Shown in pieces: positions 13,403-26,834 of a stretch of DNA of 64,000 nucleotides. The translations under genes and the position numbers were made by a program. Within the stretch, counting starts at the first letter, position 1; each line of letters starts with the position of its first letter. Source of the DNA: Himantopus leucocephalus (Eukaryota; Chordata; Aves; Charadriiformes; Recurvirostridae); contig RSEF01000004.1 of NCBI GenBank assembly GCA_003993805.1, forward strand, positions 69,204,289-69,268,288. Direction: 5' to 3'. The notes beneath the pieces are model-generated. The model saw only the letters and a program-made list of their open reading frames with translations, was not told where the DNA came from and did no database searches.

Positions 13403-13859
13403 ATTCCGTGATAGACAGGTAATGAAATGAGAAACCAAAAGGAAGCAATCCAATGCAAGTATTTCTGTATGTGTACGTGTAAGGCAAGATTTGATAGGGA
13501 TGGTATCTTTCATTTCGCCAGCTAATATAATCAGCAGACAACCTTTTGGGCACAAGACCCTTTCCATTAGTGTGAAGTAGAAACAGCAGACTAGAAGACT
13601 AAACACGAATTACAGATTACTGCTCTAATTGGGAGTCTGATGTGCCAGTAAGGCCATTCCCCAGAGAAGGAGTGGTACCTGTTGAGAAGGCGGGAGGTTA
13701 AGCGTGTGAGGGAAAGGCGGTTATACCTCTAGGGGAAAGCCTGAGGTAGATTTCACTCTGTGGAATACCAAGTGGCTGATAGGATGGGAAAAACATGTCA
13801 TAAACCTCATTTTGCCCCTAGTTCGGTGCACTTGGTTGACTTACGAGCTTCATATCCCC
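13403..13859. other. Sequence between a gap and the FRG1 CpG island
   Basis: Mixed composition, becoming GC-rich after about 13640. No coding exon recognised. A divergent gene sharing the island cannot be excluded because 1 kb is missing just upstream. Confidence 0.5.
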
Positions 13860-14600
13860 AGCTTGCCTCGACGGGCTCACCTGGAATCTGTCGCTCCTGC
13901 CTCAGCCCGGCCTGCTGCCGGCCCTCGGGTAACGCCGCCCTCAGCCGCACAGGCCAGGCCGCGGCACAGCTCCAAGGGCTCTGCTCTGTGTCCATTAGAT
14001 ACGCTTTTACATGCACACACCAACAGGTTGCCACCGCCCGGCGGCGAGGAAACCGCAGGCTCGTTATCCCTGAGCGCTCGGGGGCTGCCAAGTCCTGCAA
14101 GGCGCTACAGCAACCGGCAGCGCCGAACCAGGCTTAGAAGGGGAAGGTGCAGGGGAACACGCTCTTAAACCTCATTTTAAACTCGTATTGTTTTATTCCC
14201 CCCCCAAATTCCGTGCGCGGCGCCGGCAACGTGCGGCGAGGGAAGGCGGGGCGCGCGCGGCCCCCGCCCAGCGCGCACGCGCCCGGCAAATAGCGGAACG
14301 AGGGCGGCGGGGAGGGTTGTCCCTCCGCGGCTTCCGTCCGCGCCGCTTTCGACGCGCAGCTGCGTGTGTCCTTCCGCGTTCGCCGTAGCCCGACATGGCG
14401 GAGTATTCCTGCGTTAAATCCACCAAGCTCGTCCTCAAAGGGGCGAAAGAGAAAAGGTGAGGAGAGGGTTCTCCGCCCCGGTGCCTCGGGCCAGGCCGCC
14501 CCCCCCCTCAGTTGGGCGCCAGCGGCCCGCCCGCTCCTGAGGGGGGTGTAGGCGAGGCCGTGTGAGAGGGTTGGCTGTGGCAGGGCCGGGCCGGAGGCAC
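13860..14600. promoter_or_regulatory. FRG1: CpG-rich promoter region of FRG1
   Basis: The base composition changes abruptly from AT-rich to strongly GC- and CpG-rich, peaking at about 14210-14400 just before the FRG1 start codon, and falls away after exon 1. No TATA box is visible upstream of the ATG. ETS-like CTTCCG motifs occur at 14331-14336 and 14371-14376. This is the usual form of a housekeeping CpG-island promoter. Several open frames run through the island on both strands, but that is expected in GC-rich DNA and I do not call them genes. The transcription start is inferred to be within roughly 14300-14390. Confidence 0.75.
14393..14403 (+). promoter_or_regulatory. YY1-like element overlapping the FRG1 start codon
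   Basis: The start codon context GACATGGCGGA closely matches the YY1 consensus core (ATGGCGG preceded by A-N). In many housekeeping genes this element sits at the start codon and acts both in transcription and as a good initiation context. The match is seen directly; binding is inference. Confidence 0.4.
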
Positions 14601-17600
14601 ATCCTTATCTCTTTGCATCTCTCTTGGCAGTAAGAAAAAACACAAGGAGAAGAAGAGGAAAAGGGAAGAGGATGCGGCAGAGCAACTTGATATTGTTGGT
14701 GAGTTGCTTTCCAGGAGCTGCGTGAGAGTGTGGAAACTGTAGGGGACAGGAGAAGCTGAAGAGATGCTGTAGGGCTTTGTAAGCCAAGTGTAGTCCCTGT
14801 GGAGATTTATAACTGTTTCTCATTGCGTGTTATTTATACGTTGGGATCTTCCTAAACTCTGGTACCAATGGGGTGGATTTTCCACTTATCTTCTTAGCTG
14901 GGGTATGTTCTTATATAATCTCAAGCTATTTCCCTGCTGGCATCTGTTGGTTTGTTGGGTTTTTTTAATTTTTTTCCCCAGTGCTACTTGCTTCAGGAGA
15001 GACTTTTTAGCCCTGTTATGCTGTTATTTAATGAGTGCATTTCTGTGTCGTAAATAACTTACATCTTCTGTTACTATCACTTTGAAAATTAGCGGTTGGA
15101 TCACCTGTGCTTACTCTGCCACTAGTTAGTTTCTGACTGGGTTCTTTAGTTCATGCAAACCTTTGATCCTTTCAAAAGGAAAAGAGTCTTGTGTAGCTTG
15201 TTTACTTGATTTTAATTTGGCATACTTGCTTTACTGCTGTCATGTGTTTACATTATAAATTTGCTGCTGTTAATTGAAGCTGAAGACACAAACATTAACC
15301 AGTAACAAAATATAACTTTACTTTTTCCTTTTTCATAAAATAGAAGGATCAAAGTATGCATGGTCGTGAGCAGTAACTTGACAGACTGTTGTCCTTCAGC
15401 ACTGTCATGTCCATGATTGATCACAGTTCACTTCACAAACAAAAATAGCTAAAAAAGAACCACAAAGTCATGAGAGATACAGGTGTATACTGTAACACTG
15501 TGCACATTACTGGATAAATGTCATTTTCTATTATGTGTATATAGGCATAAGCTGTTCCTGTGTTAAAACAAATTATGGTATATGAGAAAATGGGCTGTTG
15601 TGTCTTACACTAAAGGAATGTTACAGATGTTTTATGTTCTTTGGTTTAGCCAGATTTCAGAAAAGTGGGAGACATTTGGAAAATTCATACATTGATCTGC
15701 AAGCCCCAACTGTATAGGACAAGACAATTAGCTCCATATGTTGTACAAAGATAGGGGAAGATTATTTCTGCTCAAGGCAGATTGATTTGCCAAATTTATC
15801 ATGTGGAAAAAAGACATCAGATTAATTAAAAATAGTTATTATCTTAATCAGGTAGGAAATATCTGTAAGACAATATACCAGGAGAGAATTTTACTGTTCA
15901 AAAAAACATAAATGTCATAATTCTAATTCATGCACATGGGTGGCGCTGCCTTTAACTTTGGTAGGATTCTGTGGGGCTCAAATGTTCAAAGACAGATTGA
16001 CTTGAACAACTGAAGTCTAAGGATTACAGCTCGCATGAAGTAATTTAAGAGCAAGATAAGATAGTTTATTTGATTTTCCAACACAACAGAAACAAATAAT
16101 TGGATATGACCCCAGAACTACAAGAGGGAAAAAAAAATACTTTTCTTGCAAAGTGTATCTTTGCTGGATTGGCTCTATGGATCAACTTGCTCTATGGACC
16201 AACACAACAAAGAGATGAAGCGCAGGAGCCTGTAACTAGGGATGGCAGGGTGGGTAGAACAGCAGGACTTTCTGGTTCAGCAGCAGCACCATTAAATTGG
16301 CTCTGTACTATAAAATAATGCACAAAGATCTTGAGATAGCAATAGCAATTGTATCTTTAGGATTTCAAATCTCAGAGAAGACAGAGAAATACCATCCCTT
16401 GAATTACTGTAATCAGAATATTAACTGTCGTGGTTTTGTATTTTAGGAAACTGGTGGGCTGTCAGTAATTTTGGTGAAATTACAGGAACTATTGCTATAG
16501 AAATGGATAAAGGAGCGTACATCCATGCCCTCGACAATGGCTTGTTTACGCTTGGAGCACCACATAAAGGTTTGTTTCAGGAAATTTGGATATAAGCAGT
16601 TTTGGTAATGAAAGGCATAAAAGTGGCATCACTTAAAGGCAAGCAGTTTTATAGCTAAAAGAAGTTTATTACAAATAATGCAACAATCCCAGCTGTAGCA
16701 TGCAGATGACTTAAACCTAATGACTACCAGTCAGTTCCACTTATCTAGTTTCTTGCTGGTTTATGTGTACAATAAATTGAACTGCACTGGAGATGATCAC
16801 CTGTTAAAGGCCATACTGCTTGCTGGATATATAACTTTTATTAAATCCTATAAAATCTTTATGGTGTCAGGTGAAGAGTGAAACTCGAGGCAGATGAGTT
16901 TCAAGGCTTATTGCTGCATCCTCATCTTAATATGCTTGGTTTTTTGCTGCACAAGTGGCCTCCTAAGATGGTAGGATAATTAGCTTGGCCTTACTTTGAA
17001 TCTGAGTGTCATCAGTCAGACAAGGACTGTTCCAGAACCCTGACAGTGTGGCTCACCTCCAGGGTGAGGTCAAAGCAATCAATGGCAATATTATCTCACT
17101 GTGGGTGTGCAGGATGGAGAGGCTAGCAGCTTTTAGGATACTGGGTTGTGTTGCCGTAGCTGAACTGTAATATATTTTTTTTATGGAAAAAATAACATTA
17201 CAAGGAGGTTAAGGTTTTCAAAGCCACCTGGAGAATTACAAAACATTCTCATCTGTAAATTTCTTTACACAAGGATTGTCTCTATTTTGTGTCTTGTTTT
17301 AAGCACTATAAATATATGAACATAAACGAGCACCTGCATTGCTTTTTTTAAAAGTGAATATTCAAAAAACACATTTTTAAAGAAATAAATTATTTCAGCT
17401 TTCTGCAGTATTTAGCTATGTTTAAATCTTTTTTAAACTGCAGTATTAACAGGCAAAAATATTGTATGTTTAATACTTCATACTTAACGAATGGGAAATT
17501 CATTCCTCAGATGATGAAGGCCCTAGTCCTCCTGAACAGTTTACAGCTGTGAAGTTGTCTGATACAAGGTAATTACTGTAACAATGTTACAAGTTTTGAT

Positions 17601-20600
17601 ACTTGTTGTCTTTGTTTCTGATGTGAACACATGTTTTAATATTCCCTTGAAATATGTTGTCTACTAATAATGTGTTTGTCATGTGTTGGCTATTGTGTTT
17701 TGCCTGAATTAAAAACATTATTATTTTCCCGCATTTTCTCTTTGAGGATTGCTCTGAAGTCTGGTTATGGCAAATACCTTGGTATAAATTCAGATGGACT
17801 TGTTGTTGGACGTTCAGATGCAATAGGATCAAGAGAGCAATGGGAACCTGTCTTCCAAGACGTAAGTTGTTTGGAATGGTTCACTTGATGTTTATAGAAT
17901 CATAGAATGGTTTAGGTTGGAAGTGACCTTGAAGATCATGTAGTTCCAACCCCCCTGCCATGGGCAGGGACACCTTCCGCTAGACCAGGTTGCTCAAAGC
18001 CCCATCCAACCTGGCCTTGAACACCTTCAGGGATGGGGCCTCCCCAACTTCCCTGGGCAACTTGTTCCAGTGCCTCATGACTCTTATGTTCCTAACATTT
18101 GACTGTATCTTGAATTAATCTATATTGACGGTCTTTGTCTGTGGAGTAAAAACCTTTTGCAGTCTCTTCCATACTGTAACTTTTAATCTTCTGTTTTCTC
18201 AACTGCAGTGCATTTACTATAATTGGAAGTTCTTAAAATACTTCATGTTCCTGCATATTGGCAGCTATAAGCATCTTAAGACTGAAGGAGCAGCCAGGCT
18301 GCTGGCTAGTTATTGAAGTGTCCATATATAAAAGAATAAAAAGTATTCACAGAGTTTTTTGGTGTATTGTAGAGGATAAATTTTATGAATCAAGGATTAT
18401 ATACAAAATCTTTATAATAACAATATGTGATATTATTTCTGCAGAAGAAAATGGCATTACTAGCAGCAAATAGCCGTTTTATTAGATGTAATGAAGAAGG
18501 AGACATAGAAGCCAAAAGCAAAACTGCAGGGGAAGAAGAAATGATAAAGGTAATCTATAACTTCTACAATTAATACAGGATTGGCACAGATATTCAAACA
18601 ACCAGGTGTCCATGTGCTACAATTTACTGTTAATGCAGTTATAATTGCTTTCTATAATCTGTCAAGTGATTTGGCCACAAGAAAGTCAAATGATCTCCAG
18701 GGCTGCATAAACTGAGATACTTCCGGTAGAGATAGGAGGGTATTTTGCCACGATGGAAGGGCAAGATGTTGGGGGGCAAGACAGTCTATGTGATATTCCA
18801 GATAGTTCTGAACAGCTTGGTATGAAAGAGATTAATTATAACTGAAGCAGGGACAGAAAAGGGTTTACCAGAATTATGCAGAAGGGGAGATCTTTTAAGT
18901 AAGAGAATGTAAAAAGAATGTCTTGACTTCATCTGGATGTGGAAAATATATGTGTGCCTCCAAATAGAGACAGGTGTCTATTAGTCAGAGCAATAATATT
19001 TTTTAAGTCAGTCTCTGAAAAAGGCATTTTACCTCTGCTAAAATTAAGAACTGTAATGGTGCTTCTCTGATATAAAGGCGATTGTGTTTTACAGTAGTAT
19101 CAAGGATTAGACTTAGTATTTCCAGTACTTCAGGCAGCTCTTGCTTTTATTGCAGTTGTCTCCAGTTGCGAATTAACCAATTTGAAAACTGTGAACTTAA
19201 AAAGGCACCGTGACTCTCCTTCTGTTACGAAGGATATATTGTCACCTTTAACCTGTAGCTTCTGGTTAAAAAAAAAAAAAAAAAACCCAGACCTTTTCTG
19301 TTTTGTTTTTTCCTCTCAATGACTAGATTCGTACTTGTGCTGAAAGAGAAGCTAAGAAGACAGATGATGTTCCACAAGAAGACAAAGGAAATGTTAAACA
19401 GTGTGAAATCAATTACGTGTATGTAGTTTAGAGCTGTTAACGGGCTCAAGTATCTTTTTTTTTGCTTCTCTTTGGGGCTGCCTTTGGTGGAAGGGACAAA
19501 CTCCCACCCAGCCTTTCACTCGCATTCCCCTCAGCAGGACGGGGAGAAAATAGGATAAGAAAGCTTATGAGTCAAGGTAAAGACAGGGAGATTGCTGTCA
19601 CAGACTCAACTTGTGAAAAATTAATTAAATCTATTGCCCATTAAAGTAGATTTGATTAGTGAGAAACAAGACAAAAATTAAAAACACCGCCTCTCCTTCC
19701 CCCAACCCCAGGCTCAGCTTCACACTAGACTCCAGGAAGTCAATACATGGTCAATGTATGGGTCAATACATGGTGGTTTCTCTCTGCCACTCCTTTCCTC
19801 TTCCACATTTCCCGTGCTCTGGCACTGTCCCCTCCACAGGCTGGAGGGAAATACCTGTTGCAGTCCTTGAAGGACCTCCTCCCTCTCCTCTGTCCTTGAT
19901 GTTCGCACTGCCGTTTTGCGCTTTCTTTTTTTTCTCTCCTCCTCTGCCTGTGTGGTATTTTCCCCTTTCTTACATATGTTTTCAGAGGTGCCACCAGCTC
20001 TGCTTGCTTGGTTGTGTCCTGCGGTGGATCTGTTGTGGAGCCAGCTATGTCCAGTGCGGGGCAGCCCCTGGCCTCTTCTCACAGAGCCCACCCCTGCAGC
20101 TTCCCCACTACCACCACCTACAGTACACTTTTGCTCCCTGACTTGTCATGCTAGTAGCTGAAGAAGGGTCTCTTTAGAACTTGTAACCACGTCATGCTAA
20201 TCATGTAGGGCTCATTCCCACTTAGACTGCCAAAAAAGACCTGAATAGTTTTCACCTACAGAAGTCTTAGTGCAATGTTGGATACCGTGATGGTTTGCTG
20301 GATTTTATTAGGCCAGTTGTGTACTGTGTAGTAGAAGTTAAGATTTTTATCACGGCTACTGTTTTATTGAAACACAAAGCTTTAAAGAAGTTAAACTTTG
20401 TAACATTTTTTTCCCCCCCTTACAGAAAGAAATTCCAAAGTTTTCAAGACAAAAAGCTTAAAATAAGCAAAGAAGATACAAAAGCCCTCAGAAAAGCCAG
20501 GAAAGAAGGCACTTTTCATGAAATGCTGCTTGACAGGTACTTCAAAATACAAGAAATAATGTACTGATTTAAAAACTACTGGAAGTTGGAATTACAGTAA

Positions 20601-21463
20601 CCCTGGGGAACAAAAGAAAACTAGATTTCAGAGGGGTGGGGTGTTGAGCATTTCCTCTCTGGTCAGTGTTCTGCCTGAGTTCTGGGGTTGGCTTTTTTTT
20701 TCATTTTGAATTTTCACTCCTTTAGCTGAAGTTTGCAGGTTTGGATTTACCCAGAAATGAATTCTTTTCAAAATCTTTAACTAGGTTTTTCAGTTTGTTT
20801 AGTACAGAGGACTTGAGGGATGAATCTCTTTAATCACAAAAATTAAGCTAATTTTTAACATTTTCAGTACCTGTGGCACCAGGACATTTTGTAGAGGGGA
20901 GAGCTGCCTTTTAAAGAGAAAAAATGTGTATTAAGAACAGTCTTCGTGTTACCTAGTGGGAATAAATTAATTTTTTTCCCCTCAGCTGAGACTATAGAAA
21001 CCGTCTCAAATTTTTAAAACGTTTTGTATCAGTATACAGTATAAATATTTGAATTAATTCAGCAGATATAATGCAGAAGACTATTTCTGATAAATGCAAG
21101 TGATGTGAGAACACTTCTGGGCCATCACAGGTTGACTGTCAGTGCACTGAATCTGAATTCCACTTCTCAGAGTGGACAAAAATGCAATTCATGATTATTT
21201 GTAGGGAAAGACAAGGTTAACTTCAGACATAGCAGTTCTAGCTCCCTAAGAAAACAAAGTTAATTAACAAATCCAAAGAGTTGTTAGCGGGTTACATGTG
21301 CTGTGAAGTAAAGTTTAGGGAAAAATGCTTTCGATGCTTCCTTAACGCTGTGAGGCAGATAAAACACCCGGGTGTAATCATATTTGGTCTTAATTTAAAT
21401 CTTGTTTTGATACTCTTTCCATATAGGAGAGCAAAAGTGAAAGCGGATAGATACTGCAAGTGA
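14395..21463 (+). CDS. FRG1: FRG1 (FSHD region gene 1), complete, nine coding exons
   Basis: Coding exons: 14395-14456, 14631-14698, 16447-16569, 17511-17568, 17747-17861, 18445-18549, 19327-19418, 20426-20536, 21427-21463. All junctions are GT-AG and all phases agree. The sum is 771 nt, giving 256 aa plus TGA; human FRG1 is 258 aa. The protein starts [16 protein letters not shown] and ends [12 protein letters not shown]. Residues 22-32 ([11 protein letters not shown]) are a lysine/arginine-rich nuclear localisation stretch. Residues about 45-190 form the fascin-like beta-trefoil domain ([29 protein letters not shown]). The basic C-terminus (residues 245-256) resembles the second nuclear signal of the family. 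Known for the family: a nuclear, nucleolar and Cajal-body protein found with spliceosomes, binding RNA and F-actin, and needed for muscle and vascular development. The exon 7 donor is ambiguous by eye (TAC/GT/GTATG); only a cut after TACGT restores the family sequence [12 protein letters not shown]. The gene looks intact. Identity is from remembered human sequence. Confidence 0.97.
17894..18094 (-). mobile_element. CR1 retroposon 3' fragment in FRG1 intron 5
   Basis: Begins on the + strand with the reverse complement of the CR1 3' tandem 8-mer (ATAGAATCATAGAAT), followed by the complement of the familiar CR1 3' region. The sense strand is therefore minus, antisense to FRG1. It is 5'-truncated, as most CR1 copies are. 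It starts only about 32 bp after the exon 5 donor (exon ends 17861). Confidence 0.93.
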
Positions 21464-22240
21464 CAACCAGCTGGTCTGCTTTCTTCTGCATCTTTGATGA
21501 TAGGGTCAAATTGAAAACAAGAGTAAAATGTTTTATAATTATTTTTTATTGAAGGCGTTTTGATGATGTTTTTGTTACGTTGTTTTTAAAGGGTCACCTG
21601 AGAGCTATAATTAAGCATCAAACTAATGTCATCTTTCAGTAACTAATACTATTAAGTTTACTCTAAAACTACATGTTATTGAAATAGTGAGATAATTATT
21701 TAATGAAAAAGAAATAGACCCACTGAATCGTCCAAGGTTGATAAAAGGAACCTGAACTTGGAGACAGGGCAGAAGATGGTAAGGGCAGAAGAGAAAGACG
21801 ATGAAAATATGGTTAACACACTGAACCATTAAGAAATATGTAACTGTGTTGAACAAGAAGAAATAATTGAAAATACATGTCTTGGAACACATCCTACCAG
21901 ATCCTGAGTAGGACATCTGTGGAGCCATTCTACGCTGCATCCGGTGAGCACTGGGCCAGAATATTCAGGCTTCATAAAACAATGTTCAGAACAGACTCAC
22001 TGTTCAAGTTGATAAGCGGCATAATAATGCTGGAAAAAGTGTTGACAAGTCACAAGAACCCTATTACAAATGAAAACGCAGGTCCTTCATAAGAAAAGGG
22101 GATGGCTCTCTAGCCATCTTTTGCTGTGGGTTAGCAGGCCGCTTATTTTACAAGAGGGAAAAATTGATTTTGCAAACTTGCTGGTTTCTCTACGGCATGG
22201 ACTTTAATTTGTTTAATAAAACAGCAGGGACTTTTTTTAA
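21464..22240 (+). other. FRG1: Probable FRG1 3' UTR
   Basis: AT-rich sequence without a coding signal follows the FRG1 stop. The first canonical AATAAA on the + strand that I noticed is at 22215-22220, so a cleavage site near 22235-22240 is plausible. An open frame at 21877-22092 lies inside this stretch and has no recognisable features. The UTR end is an inference; an upstream non-canonical signal could be used instead. Confidence 0.4.
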
Positions 22241-25200
22241 GGTCATAGTATAATGTGCATTCCTAGTATCTCATATAAAATATGGTAACCCCTGTCTGCT
22301 CTGATTACCAGTAAGCTTTTTGGTAACAACATCTCCATGGGAACTACCTCAGTCAGAACAATTGCTTACTCTCTCCACAGCTTCTGTAATCTGCGTCATA
22401 AAGATTATTTGGTAAGTATGTTGAGGATTTTTATGGTGATAATTTGAATTGTCTCTGGAGCTTCTCCTAGCTGTCAGTTTGAACTGCACACATAGTACAA
22501 AACTGTAAGCTCATGCAAGATAATGGTGTGTCTAAAAAGAGCACAAGAGCAGACCAATAAAGGCTAATCAGTAACGGCAATTTATATTGGTCTAATTTCA
22601 TAGGCAGTTGGTCTTCAGGAAGAAGCACAAAGAATTTAAGTACATCATAATTGTTTAAACCCTCTATTGACTTTTCAGCACGAAAACACATTATAGCTGG
22701 TTAGGGAAGGCTAGCTGAGGTTAACAATAAAAGCATGTATGTTTCAAAGAACTTAGAAAAATATGCATATAGCACATACAGTTTTTATGGAACCAAAAGA
22801 AGAAAATCTCCATGGGCTGGGCACATTCATGATGTAACAGAGGAATTTTTAGGAACTCATTTGTTCCCTAGAAAAGCAAACAGAAATACAGAGCTTTCTT
22901 TGATGGCGTTTTTCCATACCCAGCTCTTATCCAGCTGTTTACAGAGAGTTTTTGCCACAGGGCTTTTCCCTCTAAAGAAGTCGAATTTATTTGTTTTATA
23001 CCTGGTAAACCTACTGTTCACTTAATACCTATTTTACAGGAACAGGCATACTCACTAGTTCCTTGTATGGAGACCTATTTTGGAATGAGTGCGTTTTTCT
23101 TCCCCCTTTAGCTTTTTCTGTTTAGATACTAAATGAGAACTCAAAATGTCCCCTCTGGAGAGCTGGTTTGTGCAACTATTTTGGGACAGTTGTGCTTGTA
23201 ACTTTCTTATATAGACAAATCCTTGGAGACCTTCCTATCATTCCAGCTGCTCCATAAGATTTTATATTTTAAGTTATTTAATTTCTCAGCATTCTGTTAT
23301 AAAAGCAAGGTCTACACTGAATGAAAAACAATTAGTAAAATGAAATTACCAAATGTGAATTTTCCCTCCAGTTTTCAGAGGTACAAATGACCCCTCAGTA
23401 GCTGGGGGTTTTTTTGAACTTAAATGATCTTCTAGAGAATTGTCTTTTCCCCTATATCTCTTATCTGATTATTGTACTTCAGGAAATACTGTTAACCAAA
23501 ATGTAATAGTATCAGATGGTCACGTAAACTGATCAAATGCTTGACCTTTTTACGACTATAAAGTTCAATAACTTCATTTTGAAGTTTACACAGATTTTAT
23601 TTCTAGTTGTAGCACAAAACTTTGAGTTTCCTCTTTAAGCTTACCACACAGCAGGAACGACTGAAAGTTATCTTTAGTTCCTATCAGTTTCTGTTAACTG
23701 CACATTCTTTCAAAGCAAGCGATGGCTGGGAATATCAATGTGTTTGTAGTGAGACTCTGCATTAAAACATTTGCAAAAAGAAACTGCAGTTAGCAGAACT
23801 GATCTTTGATTCTAATTTTTTAAGTATCTCCAGAATTAATATTAAAATTCCCTCACATATCAGTAACCCAGTTATAAAATCTTACTGACTATATCACTTG
23901 TGAGTATTTGGCTTGTATTAAGGGAATGGCTCCAAGAAAAATGAAAGGTATATAAATTACCGATGGTAAGCTATTTGCCATATAGTTTAAGCCCTGGGAC
24001 ACAGACTGCACAGTGACATAGTCCAGAGAGAAAGCTCCCTGGCTTTTAGTGGTCTTGAGAGAGAATAGTTGGCTTTTCCAGGGAACTCTGTGTATAACCT
24101 GATTTGCTCTCAAATAAAATTAAGACACCGTGTCAATCAAAGAAAGCCATGTAGGCACAGTGTGTGGTAGCTTTTTACCAATAGTAGAAATCGACAAGCA
24201 GGTGAAACTGATTGTGTATATAGCCTAGAGGCTTTTGAATCGCAGTGTCTGTATGCTCTGGGACTCAGTTTTTGTAAAGAAGAGGGCTATGCTGCCTTTT
24301 CCACAGTGAGTAAAAGCCGTATTTTGAGTTCCTATATTGTTGGAAAAGATGCATTGTGCATGCTCAGGAGGTCTGACAGAAGTGTGAGCGTTGAATTTGC
24401 AGGGAGAAGGCCAAAAGCTAGAAATAAGTAGATGATTGTTGGCAAATGTTCTGGCCAGAGTCTGAGGAGTTCTTGGATGAAAATGCAGCATAGCTGTGGG
24501 TAGTGCCTTCACAGAAAAAAAATGTGAGTCATTTTTCCCCAGAGCTCCTCAGTTCGGTGTAGGGCTGGGGATTAGGGCTCGTGAAGTAGTTTTGGTTGTA
24601 GGCACCCGGCTACATGTCCCTCCCCAGAAGTGTAAGTAACCTATATACAGCCATTGCAACATCACGGACCTGGAAGTGGCCTACTGCCAAAACTACTCCC
24701 AGAAGCACTGGGAAGGAGGCAGCACCGCAAGGAGCAGGCTGCGGGCCAGAGTAATTATTTATTGGGCAGTTCATTGCAAGTGTCATTGATCCACGATCAC
24801 TGTGACTCTTAAATACATCTGAAGTGAATGCTGGTGGTTGAAGTAGACTGATGTCACAGCATCTGTTTTTCCTTTAAAGAATATATTGTTTAAATAAAAT
24901 CCTGTCTGGTAGAACTCGTAAAAATGATTACTCAAACACGGATGCAGCTGGAAGCAGAAATCTGCTGTGCCGGTGGAAAGGGTGCTGAAAGGAGTACTCG
25001 GAATCTGAAGAAGAGGCTGAGAATTACCCGTGGAAAGGAATTTTCCATTTCATATTTATTGATGTAAATAGGAGAATGCAAGGTGTAGGTGTGTAAGTAG
25101 CTAGAAGTGATAGTGAAGCAAAAATGGAACTAAGAGGCATGTTTGTTACAGAGCTAGGAATAAGTGAAGGAAAAGAAATGTCAGAGCAAATGAAATGAGA

Positions 25201-26834
25201 CTGTCCCAAGTAGAAGAGGAAGTAGAAGAGGATTTGGCAAGGGACTGTGAGCCCTGCAGGGAATAAGGATATTGTAGTAGTAGTGGGCTTGCCCTCTGTG
25301 TTGGGACTAATGATACACTGGATTCCTGCTAAAAAAAATGTGTTCTGAGGTAACACAGCAGAGGCGTGGGGAATTCACTAGAATTTTAGTCCCAGGAAAA
25401 GGAAATCAAAGGTTATGACAAAATGGTGAAGATCAGCATGTGTGTTAAACTGTTGCTATAAGGAGTCCACTGGGGTATTTCCCTATTGGAGGTATTCATG
25501 GAGTCGTCTTGGTGATACTGTGTCCTGGCAGTAGTGTTAGCACAACACGCTTTAATTTTAACTGAAACGGGGACAAAGGGGAAGTAATTTGTGCGGCCTC
25601 TACTTCTGGAGGAAAGAACATATCCGGGGAGTGGTAATACAGTACTGGATAGATGACTATGAGAAAGCAGAAGGGTGGATGTGAAGTATGAGGTATCAGT
25701 GACACCAGCTGTCAGGTAGGACAGTTAAGGAGTTAACGGCACATCTTGAGAAGCTTTTTTTCTTTTGACTTAACTTAGATTTTTGAAAACTGACAGAAAA
25801 CCCCTAGACAACACAACGGAGGACCTAAAGTACTAGTGTAGACCCTGCAGACACGGCGTCCTAATAGGNACGGCTACTGGAGGATGTTAACTATTCCTTT
25901 AAACTGAGAATTTCTTTACTGGCAAGAGAACTAAACCAGAAGTACAAAGAGGCTTCAAAAAAGTAAGTTGTGAATGGATAATGTAATGATGGCATAATTT
26001 TGTCTTCAGAGAATTCAGAAAGTTTTTCATTTGCCAAAGTCGTCGTTTATTTTCTACTCTTAAAAATGTCCTAAAGATTGTAAAGCATCTAGATAAAGAT
26101 AGTAAAGCACCTGAAAGCCCTCTGCTCCAGAAATAAAAGCTGAGCAAAAGGGGCTGCAGATGTTTAGAAAATAACAGGACCAACTTAATCTATTTCTTAC
26201 TGTGGACCATAATAGTCTATTCGGATACCTGCAAGTAAATACAGAATTACGGTCTTACAGGTATTTATTTTCAATGAAAATAAAGTTGTCTGGGCCCTGT
26301 AGGAACTCCCTGATTTCCTATTTGTGGCAGACACGCCCGTGAAAATCTCGAGCTGTATCCCGTTACGCTGTCATTTTCCTCATTTCCTAAATCCCTTGAT
26401 TAGTTCTGTATCTTCTTCCACCAGTGCTTAATGCTTTTCTGCCTTGGTCTCTAAAGCTCTCTGCAATTCCAGGCTTACGTTCGGAGCCGATTCCTTCCTA
26501 CGCGCTGCCGCACACCCTCCCTTTGCCCAAGGCCTTCACACCTTACAAGGCATTTCTTTTATCCTTTCCTGTTTCTTCAGTTCTTGCAATGCCATACAGC
26601 TTTCCAATCAACTATCTGCCAAGGACTTCCCATCCTTTTCTTGCCACCCCCGCTTTGTTTTATAAGGGAGTTAATTGCACAGCCGATTAAGTCATGATAT
26701 TAAAGACTGCGTTGCTGCTTTTCTGTGTGCGTAAAAACACGTGACACATCTCGGGCGCTGCATAAAGCACAAGACACAAGCTAAAACACAGGCATGCTAG
26801 AGGGGTTTTAATATTTATTTGTGGTGCTTCCAGC
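22241..26834. other. Spacer between FRG1 and PDGFRL, no recognised gene
   Basis: I searched the minus strand here for the final PDGFRL exon without success. There are several unrecognised open frames under 100 codons. A single N at 25869 has no flanking duplication that I can see. Confidence 0.55.

Noticed and set aside
12150..13606. Long open frames on both strands of up to 426 codons
   Set aside because: Nearly all of their length is the 1000-N gap; the real flanks are short and unrecognised.
13760..14438. Arginine- and alanine-rich open frames on both strands upstream of and over FRG1 exon 1
   Set aside because: Expected in a CpG island because stop codons are rare in GC-rich DNA; no recognisable protein.
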